DNA of 64,000 nt from the NCBI GenBank assembly GCA_016704435.1, contig JADJAB010000007.1, forward strand, positions 157,509 through 221,508. The letters run 5' to 3'. Positions 28,661 through 37,017 of the stretch are shown in pieces; positions within the stretch are counted from its first letter, which is position 1, and each line of letters starts with the position of its first letter. The DNA is from Rhodobacter sp. GTDB lineage: Bacteria; Pseudomonadota; Alphaproteobacteria; Rhodobacterales; Rhodobacteraceae. The notes below the pieces were generated by a model that was given only the letters and a program-made list of their open reading frames with translations, had not been told where the DNA came from and did not search any database. Made by a program: the position numbers and the translations under genes.

Positions 28661-28863
28661 TTTCGCACAATATCATGTGTTTGTGATTGTTTCCTAATGC
28701 GAAACATGAAGATTTTCGGCAGATTCCCGCCGATTCCTGCGTTCTGAATGTGGCTTTCTTGCATCACACCGTGGACCGGCCCCGGTGAATTCCTCTAAGC
28801 CCCACCTCTGTTGCGTGGCAGGAGACTGCCGCGTTCGGGGGAAACGACGCGGGACGACCAATC
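28661..28863. promoter_or_regulatory. AT-rich leader of the cell wall hydrolase gene
   Basis: The first 80 bases are much more AT-rich than the surroundings, as expected for a promoter. A 7-bp inverted repeat, TTTCGCA (28661-28667) and TGCGAAA (28698-28704), flanks it. No exact sigma-70 hexamer pair is evident. Confidence 0.4.
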
Positions 28864-29577
28864 ATGATGCGCTTGGCCAACCAAGCGGCTGCGGGCCTGA
28901 TGGCCCTTTGCCTTATTGCCACGACTGCCGGGGCCGATGTCACGGCCAGCTCGAAGACCGAACCGCAGGGCGCGATTGCGGCCGGCTGGGGCGATCTTCT
29001 GGGGCTGGAGCGCGAGGGCCTGCGCAAGCTGCCTGATGGCGCGCTGGGCGCCATTGCCAATGGTCCGGTGCCGGCGCCAAAGGCCGCGGCGCCAGTGAAG
29101 GTGCCGCTGAAGAAGCTGACGCCAAAGCTGGACCCGGTGGTAAGGTACGACGCCGCCTGGCTAGCCTCCTTGCCGGCGCCATCGGGCGGCAGCGATTGGC
29201 AATGCCTGGCCGAGGCGCTGTATTTCGAGGCGCGCGGCGAAAGCCTGCAGGGCCAGTTCGCGGTGGCCGAGGTGATCCTGAACCGGGTCGACAGCGGGCT
29301 TTATCCGCGCTCGGTCTGCGGCGTGGTGAACGCGCGCGGCAAGGGCGCCTGCGCCTTTTCCTATGTCTGCGACCGCAATTCCAACAAGATGCGCGAAAAG
29401 GGTGCCCGCGACCGCGCGGCCCGCATCGCCCGCGTCATGCTGGACGGGGCGCCGCGCCTGTTGACCGAAGGCGCAACCCATTTCCACACCCGCAACGTCA
29501 AGCCGAGGTGGGCGCGCAAGTTCAAGCACACCACCACCATTGGCGCGCATATCTTCTATCGCCAGCCGGGCGCCTGA
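28864..29577 (+). CDS. SleB/CwlJ-type cell wall hydrolase
   Basis: The protein has 237 residues with a signal peptide (residues 1-24, cleavage near AGA-DV). The C-terminal domain is the hydrolase_2 (SleB) fold: CLAEALYFEARGESLQGQFAV, EVILNRVDSGLYPRSVCGVV, ACAFSYVCDR and ATHFHTRNVKPRWARKF. The conserved ALYFEARGE glutamate is the proposed catalytic residue of this family, first known from spore cortex lytic enzymes. In non-sporulating alphaproteobacteria it probably trims peptidoglycan. A linker rich in Pro, Ala and Lys joins signal and domain. Confidence 0.9.
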   Translation: MMRLANQAAAGLMALCLIATTAGADVTASSKTEPQGAIAAGWGDLLGLEREGLRKLPDGALGAIANGPVPAPKAAAPVKVPLKKLTPKLDPVVRYDAAWLASLPAPSGGSDWQCLAEALYFEARGESLQGQFAVAEVILNRVDSGLYPRSVCGVVNARGKGACAFSYVCDRNSNKMREKGARDRAARIARVMLDGAPRLLTEGATHFHTRNVKPRWARKFKHTTTIGAHIFYRQPGA

Positions 29578-29702
29578 GCATTCTCCGCGCGAGTCGGTTT
29601 TCGCGTGGCGGTTTTCTTGCCAATCCTGGCGCGTTGAGGCATGGCCCTTTCGGGCGCGCACGATAGACTGCGCCCGAACCCGTCCGCCGGGAAAGGCCCG
29701 CG

Positions 29703-30596
29703 ATGACCACCGACACCAAGCTTGCCTTCGCCCATCCCGAAGAACGCGCCGAAGCCTCGGCCAGCGCCGACCCGCGCGACCGGATTTCGCTGCGCGACCA
29801 TGTGGTCGAGGCCGATATCGGCGCCTTTCAGAAGGAACGCGGGCAAAAGCAGCGGCTGCGCTTCAACATCGTGGTCGAGGTGCGGCCCGCGCCGGCACCG
29901 CTTGACGATGACGTCGACCGCATCCTTTCCTACGACCGGATCACCGAGGCAATCGCGGATGAGCTGGCCGCCGAACGCCTGAACCTGTTGGAAACATTGG
30001 CCGAACGGGTGGCCGAGCGCATTCTGGCCGAGCCCCAGGCGATGCGCGCCTTCATCCGCATCGAAAAGCTGGATGTCGGCCCCTACGCGCTGGGCGTCGA
30101 AATCGTTCGCAGCCGGGCCGAGGTTCCCGTGCGTGTCGAAGGCGCGGCCGTGCATCCGCTGGTGGTGTTCCTGGACAACGCCACCATCGCGGCCCCCGAC
30201 CTGCCGGCCCGCATCGACGCGGTGCTGTCGCGCGGCCTGCCCGCCATCTTCTGCGTCGGCCCCACCGATTTCCCCCGCCCGGTCACCGGCCACAAGCCGA
30301 CCCAGCGCCGGATCGACCTTCTGGCGATCGAACAGAACGGTTGGGCGCTGGCGGCGCGCGATGCGCGCTGTGTTGTCGTGTCCAGCCGGACCGAGATCGA
30401 CTGGGCGGTGAAGCGCGGCCGATCGGTCGTCTGGGCGCCGTCGAAGCTGGTGCTGGATGCGGTCGACGGCCCGCAATCGCGCGATCCGGTGGCGCTGGCG
30501 CTGTGGCTGGCCGAGGAAATGGCGGCCGAGGCGCTGCTGGTTCACGGCGATGTTGCATTGCCGGCGGGAAGCCGCGTGCGGGTGGAGCGCGCCTGA
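29703..30596 (+). CDS. folB: Dihydroneopterin aldolase with long C-terminal extension
   Basis: Residues 27-140 are a FolB domain: DRISLRDHVVEADIGAFQKER, DVDRILSYDRITEAIADEL, NLLETLAERVAERIL and AFIRIEKLDVGP. FolB cleaves dihydroneopterin to 6-hydroxymethyl-dihydropterin. FolB proteins are normally about 120 residues, but here about 150 more follow (LVVFLDNATIAAPDLPARI, FCVGPTDFPRPV, RRIDLLAIEQNGWALAARDA, RSVVWAPSKLVLDAVDG). I do not recognise this second part. It stands 46 bases before folP and probably in the same operon. The start at 29703 follows GGGAAAGG. Confidence 0.9.
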   Translation: MTTDTKLAFAHPEERAEASASADPRDRISLRDHVVEADIGAFQKERGQKQRLRFNIVVEVRPAPAPLDDDVDRILSYDRITEAIADELAAERLNLLETLAERVAERILAEPQAMRAFIRIEKLDVGPYALGVEIVRSRAEVPVRVEGAAVHPLVVFLDNATIAAPDLPARIDAVLSRGLPAIFCVGPTDFPRPVTGHKPTQRRIDLLAIEQNGWALAARDARCVVVSSRTEIDWAVKRGRSVVWAPSKLVLDAVDGPQSRDPVALALWLAEEMAAEALLVHGDVALPAGSRVRVERA

Positions 30597-30642
30597 ACCT
30601 TCCCCCTTGCCAAGGCTTGAGGCATCCGGCATCCCCGAACGC

Positions 30643-31659
30643 ATGATCTATTGGCGACCTCTGGTGCAATCCGGTGACGCCCGTCCGAAGGGCGCGGTGC
30701 CCTTGTGCGGCGGCCCCTTGTGGTTCGCCGATGTGGAGCGGCTGGAGCGCGGACACAGGCCCGAGGTCGTCCCCGCGGCCGAGGCCGGACCTGCGCTGGT
30801 GGCCCTTGCCGCCCCGCGCCCCGATTTTGCCGGGCTGTCGCTGGCGACCCCGCGCCTCATGGGCATCCTGAACGTGACGCCCGACAGTTTCTCGGACGGT
30901 GGGCAGTTCTTCGACCGCGAGGCGGCGCTGGCGCAGGCGCGCGCCATGGCCGAAGCGGCCGATATCCTGGACATCGGCGGCGAGAGCACAAGGCCCGGCG
31001 CCGCCCCGGTGGAGGTGGCCGAGGAAATCGCCCGCACCGTGCCGGTGATCGCGGCCCTGCGGGCGGGCGGGCTGGCCCTGCCGATCTCGATCGACACCCG
31101 CAAGGCGGCAGTGGCCGAAGCGGCGCTGAATGCCGGGGCGGATCTGGTGAACGACGTGGCCGCGCTGACCCACGATGCGGGGCTTGGTCCCCTGGTGGCC
31201 GCAAGGGGCGCACCGGTGGTCCTGATGCACCATCAGGGCACGCCCGAGACGATGCAGGTCGACCCGCGTTATGACGATGTGTTGCTGGATGTCTATGACT
31301 GGCTGGCCGAGCGGGTGGCAGCGGCCGAGGCGCTGGGGATTGCGCGCGACCGTATCGCCGTCGATCCCGGCATCGGGTTCGGCAAGACCGTGGCGCACAA
31401 CCTGGCGCTGCTGCGCGGGCTGTCGCTGTTGCATGGCCTTGGCTGCCCGGTCCTGCTGGGCGCCAGCCGCAAGAAATTCATCGGCACCATCGGCGGCACC
31501 ATCGGCGGCGCGATCAGCGGTTCGCCACGGATGCCGGGCTCTGTCGCCTTGGCGCTTGCCGGGGTGGCGCAGGGGGTGCAGATGGTACGGGTGCATGACG
31601 TGGCCGAGACGCGGCAGGCCCTGCGCCTGTGGCAGGCCGTCAACGGAGGTGAAGGATGA
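30643..31659 (+). CDS. folP: Dihydropteroate synthase
   Basis: FolP joins 6-hydroxymethyl-dihydropterin pyrophosphate with p-aminobenzoate; it is the sulfonamide target. The TIM-barrel signatures are present: MGILNVTPDSFSDGG, DILDIGGESTRPGA, DTRKAAVAEAALNAGADLVND, VLMHHQGTPETM, VDPGIGFGKT and GASRKKFIG. The first about 65 residues precede the barrel and are common in alphaproteobacterial FolP. Length is 338 residues. Its last codon overlaps the glmM start by 4 bases (ATGA), so translation is coupled. The pair folP-glmM is an old bacterial arrangement. Confidence 0.95.
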   Translation: MIYWRPLVQSGDARPKGAVPLCGGPLWFADVERLERGHRPEVVPAAEAGPALVALAAPRPDFAGLSLATPRLMGILNVTPDSFSDGGQFFDREAALAQARAMAEAADILDIGGESTRPGAAPVEVAEEIARTVPVIAALRAGGLALPISIDTRKAAVAEAALNAGADLVNDVAALTHDAGLGPLVAARGAPVVLMHHQGTPETMQVDPRYDDVLLDVYDWLAERVAAAEALGIARDRIAVDPGIGFGKTVAHNLALLRGLSLLHGLGCPVLLGASRKKFIGTIGGTIGGAISGSPRMPGSVALALAGVAQGVQMVRVHDVAETRQALRLWQAVNGGEG

Positions 31660-32999
31660 GCCGGAAGCTTTTTGGAACCGACGGCGTGCGCGGTCGTGCC
31701 AATACCTATCCGATGACCGCCGAGGTGGCGTTGCGGCTGGGGGCGGCGGCGGGGCGCTACTTCCGCCGCGATGGCAGTTCGGCGCACCGCGTGGTGATCG
31801 GCAAGGACACCCGGCTTTCGGGCTACATGCTGGAAAATGCGCTGACCGCGGGGCTGACCAGCACCGGCATGAACGTGCTGTTGCTTGGCCCGGTGCCGAC
31901 GCCGGGGGTGGGCTTTCTGACCCGCAGCATGCGGGCCGACCTGGGGGTGATGATCTCGGCCAGCCACAATCCGCATCAGGACAACGGCATCAAGTTCTTC
32001 GGCCCCGACGGCTTCAAGCTGTCGGACACCGCCGAGGCCGAGATCGAGGCGATCCTTGGCGCCGATATCCGTCTGGCGCAGGCCGAGAACATCGGCCGGG
32101 CCAAGCGCATCGACGACGGGCGCGGGCGCTATCAGGAATTCGTCAAGACCAGCTTTCCGGCCGGCCTGCGGCTGGACGGGCTGAAAGTGGTGGTCGATTG
32201 CGCCAATGGCGCCGCCTACAAGGCCGCCCCCGAGGTGCTGTGGGAACTGGGCGCCGAGGTGATCGCGGTGGGGGTCAGCCCCAACGGCACCAATATCAAC
32301 GACCGTTGCGGCTCCACCCATACCGACACGGCGGCCGAGGCTGTCGTGGCGCATGGCGCGCATATGGGGATCGCGCTGGATGGCGATGCCGACCGGGTGA
32401 TGATCCTGGACGAGCATGGCCAGGTCGCGGATGGCGATCAGATCATGGCGCTTCTGGCCGCGCGCTGGGCCGAGGAAGATCGGCTGAAGGGCGGCACCCT
32501 GGTCGCCACGGTGATGTCGAACCTGGGGCTGGAGCGGTTCCTGAACGCGCGCGGGTTGCGGCTGGAACGCACCGCGGTCGGCGACCGCTATGTGGTCGAG
32601 GCGATGCGCAAGGGCGGCTGGAACCTCGGCGGTGAACAGTCGGGCCATATCGTGATGACCGATTATGCCACCACCGGCGACGGGCTGATCGCGGGCCTGC
32701 AATTCCTGGCCGAGATGGTGCGGACCGGCGAAAGGGCCAGCACCCTGATCCGCCAGTTCGACACCGTGCCGCAGATGCTGAAGAACGTCCGCTTCAGCGA
32801 AGGCGCCAAGCCGCTGGAGACCGAGGCAGTGAAGGCCGTCATTCAGGCCAGTGCCGCCCGCATCAAGGGCAAGGGCCGCATCCTGATCCGCAAGTCGGGG
32901 ACCGAACCGCTGATCCGGGTGATGGCCGAATGCGAGGACGAGGGCCTGCTGGAATCCGTGGTGGATGAAATCGTCGGTGCGGTGGTGGCGGCGGGCTAG
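31656..32999 (+). CDS. glmM: Phosphoglucosamine mutase
   Basis: GlmM converts glucosamine-6-phosphate to glucosamine-1-phosphate for UDP-GlcNAc, hence peptidoglycan and LPS. The 447-residue sequence shows the start RKLFGTDGVRG, the phosphoserine loop GVMISASHNPHQDNGIKFF, the metal loop ALDGDADRVM, the sugar loop GGEQSGHIV and the phosphate loop RKSGTEPLIRVM. Length is exactly as expected and the frame is intact. It is the last gene of the folB-folP-glmM unit; a 16-bp palindrome lies 26 bases after it. Confidence 0.97.
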   Translation: MSRKLFGTDGVRGRANTYPMTAEVALRLGAAAGRYFRRDGSSAHRVVIGKDTRLSGYMLENALTAGLTSTGMNVLLLGPVPTPGVGFLTRSMRADLGVMISASHNPHQDNGIKFFGPDGFKLSDTAEAEIEAILGADIRLAQAENIGRAKRIDDGRGRYQEFVKTSFPAGLRLDGLKVVVDCANGAAYKAAPEVLWELGAEVIAVGVSPNGTNINDRCGSTHTDTAAEAVVAHGAHMGIALDGDADRVMILDEHGQVADGDQIMALLAARWAEEDRLKGGTLVATVMSNLGLERFLNARGLRLERTAVGDRYVVEAMRKGGWNLGGEQSGHIVMTDYATTGDGLIAGLQFLAEMVRTGERASTLIRQFDTVPQMLKNVRFSEGAKPLETEAVKAVIQASAARIKGKGRILIRKSGTEPLIRVMAECEDEGLLESVVDEIVGAVVAAG

Positions 33000-33024
33000 C
33001 AACCGTCACAAAGGCGGCTGCGGT

Positions 33025-33040
33025 GCCGGGCGCGCCCGGC
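33025..33040. terminator. GC palindrome between convergent genes
   Basis: A perfect 16-bp palindrome (GCCGGGCG/CGCCCGGC) lies between the ends of glmM and the DUF2254 gene. It could serve both directions but lacks a T-tract, so the assignment is weak. Confidence 0.3.
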
Positions 33041-33067
33041 TCGGCAGGCGGGACAAGACCGAAGCGA

Positions 33068-34366
33068 TCACCCCTTGCGCAGAGCGGGTCCGGACGTGGC
33101 GGCTTCGGCCAGCCCGGTGATCTGGGCCGACAGCCGCCGCAGCCGGTCCCGGTCTTCCTCCAGCACCAGCGCGGCTTCGGCCTGCACCAGTGCCCGGCGC
33201 GACAGGCGGGCGGCCTCGGCGGCAAAGACGCCGGGCGCCTGCCGGGCCAGCCCCCGAAGCGTCTTTTGCAACCGCACCTGCACCTCGATCAGGCTGGCGC
33301 CGTCGCGGGCAATGGCGTCGAAGGCGTCGGACATCAGGTCCGCCAGCGCCAGCCCCGGCACCAGGACATGCGGGAAGCTCAGCTCCGGATCGGCGCGTTC
33401 GGGCCAGGCGGAAAGCACCCGCAGATGGCGGCCAAGGATGTCGATCGCGGTGCCGGGATCGTTCACCGCGGGTGAGAGGGCGCGCGAGGCGATCTCGGTC
33501 AGGGCAAGCACGCCGAAGCGCGGGTCCTGGTCGAAGCTGCGCAGGTCGGCGACGGCGAAGGCTGCGCAGATCGCCTGGACCAGGGCGTCGTCGGGGCGGG
33601 CCGGGGGCATCAGGCGGGCCAGTTCTTCGCCGGGGTGGACGAAGCTGCCGGGCAGGACGGTCAACGCAAGCGTGATGCCGGCTCTTGCGGCGGCGCGGTC
33701 CAGTGCCTCCATGTCGACGATCTGGACATAGCCGGTCTGCCGCGCGGCGATCGGCACACCTTCGGCGGCCAGTGCCAGCGCGCCCTCGTCCAGCGGGCGA
33801 CCTCCGAGGAAAGGGTGTGTCATGCGGTGGTCAAGGGCGGTAGCGGCGGCGGTCTCGACCCTTGCGATGGTATCGGGCAGGCGACCGTAATTGGCCAGAT
33901 GGCCAATCCAGCGCACCAGTTGCCAGACGATGGTGGCCAGAACGGCCAGCGTGACCAGGAAGATCAGAAAGCGCCCCTCGGGTCCGTAAAGCCCGGTTTC
34001 CAGCCCGATGATCGAGACGAGCGAATAGATGAAGCCGCCGGTGAAGGTGGCAAGCACGCCCTGCGTCACCCGGTCGTCGCGCAACAGCGGCGTCGCGCGC
34101 GGCGTGGCGCCGGAGGCGGCCGAGGAAAACGCCGACAGCATGATCGAGATCGAGAAGGTGGTGACAGCCAACAGCGATGAAGCCATGATCTGCAGGATCG
34201 CCGAGACAGCGTTGGCGGCAATCAGGCCCCGGCTGCCCTCGGGCAGGACGGGCGGCAGGAAGGCGGCGGCCAGCGCGGCGACCAGTCCCGCCAGCCCGAA
34301 AGCCGCGACCGGGACCCAGATCTGGCGGCCAAGCTGGCGCAGATTCCACTTCCACAAGGCGATCAT
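33068..34366 (-). CDS. DUF2254-family membrane protein
   Basis: This 432-residue protein has four hydrophobic segments in the first 150 residues (IWVPVAAFGLAGLVAALAAA, LLAVTTFSISIMLSAFSSAA, GVLATFTGGFIYSLVSIIG, LIFLVTLAVLATIVWQLVRW). A cytosolic part follows with RQTGYVQIVDMEALDRAA, PGSFVHPGEEL and DPRFGVLALTEIASRALSPAVNDPGTA. These are the typical elements of DUF2254. The function is unknown; the conserved DPRFG...SPAVNDPGTA block is the family hallmark. ATG 34366 starts just before the first helix. Confidence 0.9.
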   Translation of the reverse strand: MIALWKWNLRQLGRQIWVPVAAFGLAGLVAALAAAFLPPVLPEGSRGLIAANAVSAILQIMASSLLAVTTFSISIMLSAFSSAASGATPRATPLLRDDRVTQGVLATFTGGFIYSLVSIIGLETGLYGPEGRFLIFLVTLAVLATIVWQLVRWIGHLANYGRLPDTIARVETAAATALDHRMTHPFLGGRPLDEGALALAAEGVPIAARQTGYVQIVDMEALDRAAARAGITLALTVLPGSFVHPGEELARLMPPARPDDALVQAICAAFAVADLRSFDQDPRFGVLALTEIASRALSPAVNDPGTAIDILGRHLRVLSAWPERADPELSFPHVLVPGLALADLMSDAFDAIARDGASLIEVQVRLQKTLRGLARQAPGVFAAEAARLSRRALVQAEAALVLEEDRDRLRRLSAQITGLAEAATSGPALRKG

Positions 34367-34548
34367 GCAAGCCTCCGCTATGGGGCGGATTGGGCCACAG
34401 GGCACGGCCGGGGGCAAGGGTGGAACATTTGACGGGCGGCGACGCCGAGCCAGCGGCAGCCGCCAGCCCCGGGCCGGGGCAGGGCGGTGGCAGGACGGCG
34501 CCGGCAAGACGGGCGGCGTCCGGTCTGCGGCCCCTCAGTCGATCCAGG

Positions 34549-34884
34549 TCAGGACCCGCCTCGCGTCGGCGCGCCCAGCACCACCCTCCAGCCATCCCGG
34601 CAGCGCACCCAGAACGGCGCATGCCAGCACGAGACCTGGCCGCCGTCCGGCAACAGATACCCCATCCGCACCCCCAGAATCGCACCGGTGCCCACGCTCA
34701 TGCGCGCGGTGCCCGCCGGTTGCGTCTCGGCCATCGTCTGCGGCAGCCAGACCGGAACCCGCGTGTCGCCGCGCACCAGAACCATCGGGCGCGCGGTGAT
34801 CGTCGCGGTTACATAGCTGGAGGCCAGGCTGGTCGCCGTCAGATAGACGATCCCCAACCCGGCCAGTATCCAGACCCAGCGCAT
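34549..34884 (-). CDS. Small membrane-anchored protein downstream of ilvC
   Basis: The protein has 111 residues with one N-terminal hydrophobic segment (VWILAGLGIVYLTATSLAS), either a signal peptide or an anchor. The rest is beta-like, with VPVWLPQTMAETQPAG and VSCWHAPFWVRCRDGWRV. No family is recognised. Its start codon overlaps the ilvC stop (ATGA), so it is translated with ilvC. The link to branched-chain amino-acid synthesis is contextual only. Confidence 0.68.
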   Translation of the reverse strand: MRWVWILAGLGIVYLTATSLASSYVTATITARPMVLVRGDTRVPVWLPQTMAETQPAGTARMSVGTGAILGVRMGYLLPDGGQVSCWHAPFWVRCRDGWRVVLGAPTRGGS

Positions 34885-35906
34885 CAGTTGCGCGCTTTGT
34901 CGACCATCTTGCCCTTGGAAATCCACGGCATCATGGCGCGCAGCTTCTCGCCGACCTTCTCGATCTGGTGTTCGTCGTTGATCCGGCGGGTGGCCTTGAA
35001 GAACGGCTGGCCGACCGCGTTTTCCTGCATGAAGTCACGCACGAACTTGCCGGTCTGGATGTCGGTCAGAACCGCTTTCATCCGGGCCTTGGTCTCGTCG
35101 TAAGGCAGGATGCGCGGGCCCGAGACATACTCGCCGTATTCGGCGGTGTTCGAGATCGAGTAGTTCATGTTGGCGATGCCGCCTTCATAGATCAGGTCGA
35201 CGATCAGCTTCACCTCGTGCAGGCATTCGAAATAGGCCATTTCCGGCTCGTAGCCGGCTTCGACCAGGGTTTCAAAACCCATGCGGATCAGTTCGACCAG
35301 ACCGCCGCACAGCACGGCCTGCTCGCCGAACAGGTCGGTTTCGCATTCCTGGCGGAAGTTGGTCTCGATGATGCCGGACCGGCCGCCGCCGATGGCCGAG
35401 CAGTAGGAAAGGCCAAGCTCCATCGCCTTGCCGGTCGCGTCCTGATGCACCGCCACCAGGCACGGCACGCCGCCGCCCTTGACGTATTCGCCGCGCACGG
35501 TGTGGCCCGGGCCCTTGGGCGCCATCATGATGACATCGACGCCGGGCTTGGTCTCGATGAGGCCGAAGTGGATGTTCAGCCCATGGGCAAAGGCGATGGC
35601 GGCGCCTTCGCGCAGGTTGTCATGCACGTATTTGCGGTAGGTTTCGGCCTGCAGCTCGTCGGGCATGGTGAACATGATCAGGTCGGCCCATTTGGCGGCC
35701 TCGGTGATCCCCATCACCTTCAGGCCTTCGCCTTCGGCCTTTTTCGCGGAGGGCGAGCCTTCACGCAGGGCGACGACCAGGTTCTTGGCGCCCGAATCAC
35801 GCAGGTTCAGCGCATGGGCATGGCCCTGGCTGCCATAGCCGAGGATGGCAACCTTCTTGTCCTTGATCAGGTTCACGTCGCAGTCGCGGTCATAGTAAAC
35901 GCGCAT
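34884..35906 (-). CDS. ilvC: Ketol-acid reductoisomerase
   Basis: IlvC isomerises and reduces acetolactate or acetohydroxybutyrate in valine, leucine and isoleucine synthesis. The 340-residue class I sequence shows the start MRVYYDRDCDVNLIKDKKVA, the NADPH-binding GYGSQGHAHALNLRDSG, MMAPKGPGHTVR, the metal-binding ETDLFGEQAVLCGGL and ECLHEVKLIVDLIYEGG. ATG 35906 is preferred to an upstream in-frame ATG, as it matches the family start. Two Lrp-type genes are divergent from it; palindromes in the 127-base gap may be their operators. Confidence 0.97.
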   Translation of the reverse strand: MRVYYDRDCDVNLIKDKKVAILGYGSQGHAHALNLRDSGAKNLVVALREGSPSAKKAEGEGLKVMGITEAAKWADLIMFTMPDELQAETYRKYVHDNLREGAAIAFAHGLNIHFGLIETKPGVDVIMMAPKGPGHTVRGEYVKGGGVPCLVAVHQDATGKAMELGLSYCSAIGGGRSGIIETNFRQECETDLFGEQAVLCGGLVELIRMGFETLVEAGYEPEMAYFECLHEVKLIVDLIYEGGIANMNYSISNTAEYGEYVSGPRILPYDETKARMKAVLTDIQTGKFVRDFMQENAVGQPFFKATRRINDEHQIEKVGEKLRAMMPWISKGKMVDKARN

Positions 35907-36037
35907 CTTGGGTCTCCTTGTCTGATGATGGCGCGACAATAGAGAGTATTCTGCACAAGGCCGTGCATTGTTTGACGCTGTTCAGCTTTCATGAGAAGAA
36001 TCATGCGGAGAAATACAAGAAAGCGCATGAATCATGC
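35907..36037. promoter_or_regulatory. ilvC-lrp divergent control region with palindromes
   Basis: Three inverted repeats are visible: TGCAC-N6-GTGCA (35952-35967), CATGA-N6-TCATG (35990-36005), and GCATGA-A-TCATGC (36025-36037), which overlaps the first lrp start codon at 36034. The second and third share the CATGA/TCATG arms. They are plausible binding sites for the neighbouring Lrp-type proteins. Confidence 0.55.
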
Positions 36038-36489
36038 TTGACGACACCGACCGCCGCATCCTGCGCCACTGGCTGGCCGACCCGTCGCTGGAGCGGGTGG
36101 CGCTGGCCGAACGGGCGGGCGTGACCCCGGCGACGCTGTGGCGGCGGATCGAGAAGTTGCGCGCCTCGGGCGTGGTTCGCGCGGAAGTCGCGGTGATCGA
36201 CTGGCGGCGGCTGGGCTATGAGGTCGAGGTCTCGCTTCGCTTCACGCTGGACAAGACCAACCCCCGCGCCTTCGACGAATTCATCGAAGCCGCCCGCGAG
36301 GTGCCCGAGGTGATCGGGATCGAGACGTTCCTCGGCCGGGTCGACGTGCGGCTGAACGTCATTGCGCGCGACATGCGGCATTGGACCGAGATCTACCGCG
36401 AACGCATCCTGGCCCTGCCGCATATCGCCGAGGTCGAGGCCTTGATGCTGGTTTCGACCATCAAGGATGCCGGGGGGTTGCCGCTGTGA
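36034..36489 (+). CDS. Lrp/AsnC-family regulator, first of a pair
   Basis: This 151-residue protein has an N-terminal winged helix-turn-helix (LDDTDRRILRHWLADPS, VALAERAGVTPATLWRRIEKL) and a C-terminal RAM/effector domain (EVEVSLRFTLDKTNPRAFDE, VPEVIGIETFLGRVDVRLNVIA, EVEALMLVSTIKD). Lrp-type proteins bind amino acids and control their metabolism. It is divergent from ilvC, so control of ilvC is a reasonable inference. A palindrome covers its own start codon, suggesting autoregulation. Confidence 0.9.
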   Translation: MLDDTDRRILRHWLADPSLERVALAERAGVTPATLWRRIEKLRASGVVRAEVAVIDWRRLGYEVEVSLRFTLDKTNPRAFDEFIEAAREVPEVIGIETFLGRVDVRLNVIARDMRHWTEIYRERILALPHIAEVEALMLVSTIKDAGGLPL

Positions 36490-36944
36490 TCGACCTTGAC
36501 GACATCGACAGGGGCCTTCTGCGGGCGCTGGCGCAGGATGCCACGCTGTCGGCGGGTGCCCTGGGCCGCCGCTTCGGGCTGAGCCAACCCGCGGCGTGGC
36601 GCCGGATCAGGCGGCTGGAGGAGGCGGGGGTCCTGGCGGGCCGAAGGGTGGAGGTGGACCGCGAGGCGCTGGGCTTTGGCGTGACGGTCTTTCTGGGGGT
36701 GAAACTGGCCACCAAGGGCCGCGTCAGCCTGGAAGACTTCGAACGTGCGGTGCAGGCGATCCCCGAGGTGCAGGTAGTGCAGCATGTGCTGGGCCTGTTC
36801 GACTACCGCCTGCGCGTCGTCGCCCGCGACATCGCCGACTTCGAGCGGGTATTGCGCCGGCGGATCATGACGCTGCCGGGGGTCGGCAATGTCGAGGCCA
36901 ATGTGCTGTTGACCGAAGAGCGGCAACCGGGTCCGTTGGGGTAG
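36486..36944 (+). CDS. Lrp/AsnC-family regulator, second of a pair
   Basis: The 152-residue protein starts with GTG at 36486, overlapping the stop of the first Lrp gene by 4 bases. It has the same plan: helix-turn-helix (LDDIDRGLLRALAQDATLS, RRFGLSQPAAWRRIRRLEEAG) and a RAM domain (GFGVTVFLGVKLATKGRVS, IPEVQVVQHVLGLFDYRLRVVA, VGNVEANVLL). The two proteins are similar but clearly different. Close translational coupling suggests they act together, perhaps as a hetero-oligomer. Confidence 0.9.
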   Translation: MIDLDDIDRGLLRALAQDATLSAGALGRRFGLSQPAAWRRIRRLEEAGVLAGRRVEVDREALGFGVTVFLGVKLATKGRVSLEDFERAVQAIPEVQVVQHVLGLFDYRLRVVARDIADFERVLRRRIMTLPGVGNVEANVLLTEERQPGPLG

Positions 36945-36972
36945 GCGGTGCAGCGGGGGCCGACCCCCGCAC

Positions 36973-37000
36973 CCCCGGAGTATTTCGGCCAAGATGAAGG
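36973..37000 (+). repeat. Partial copy of the intergenic repeat
   Basis: These 28 bases match the last 28 bases of the repeat at 12881-12908 with one mismatch. The copy lies just before the enolase-superfamily gene, and its purine-rich end is near the start codon at 37018. Confidence 0.7.
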
Positions 37001-37017
37001 ATGGAAAGGGTGACCGG

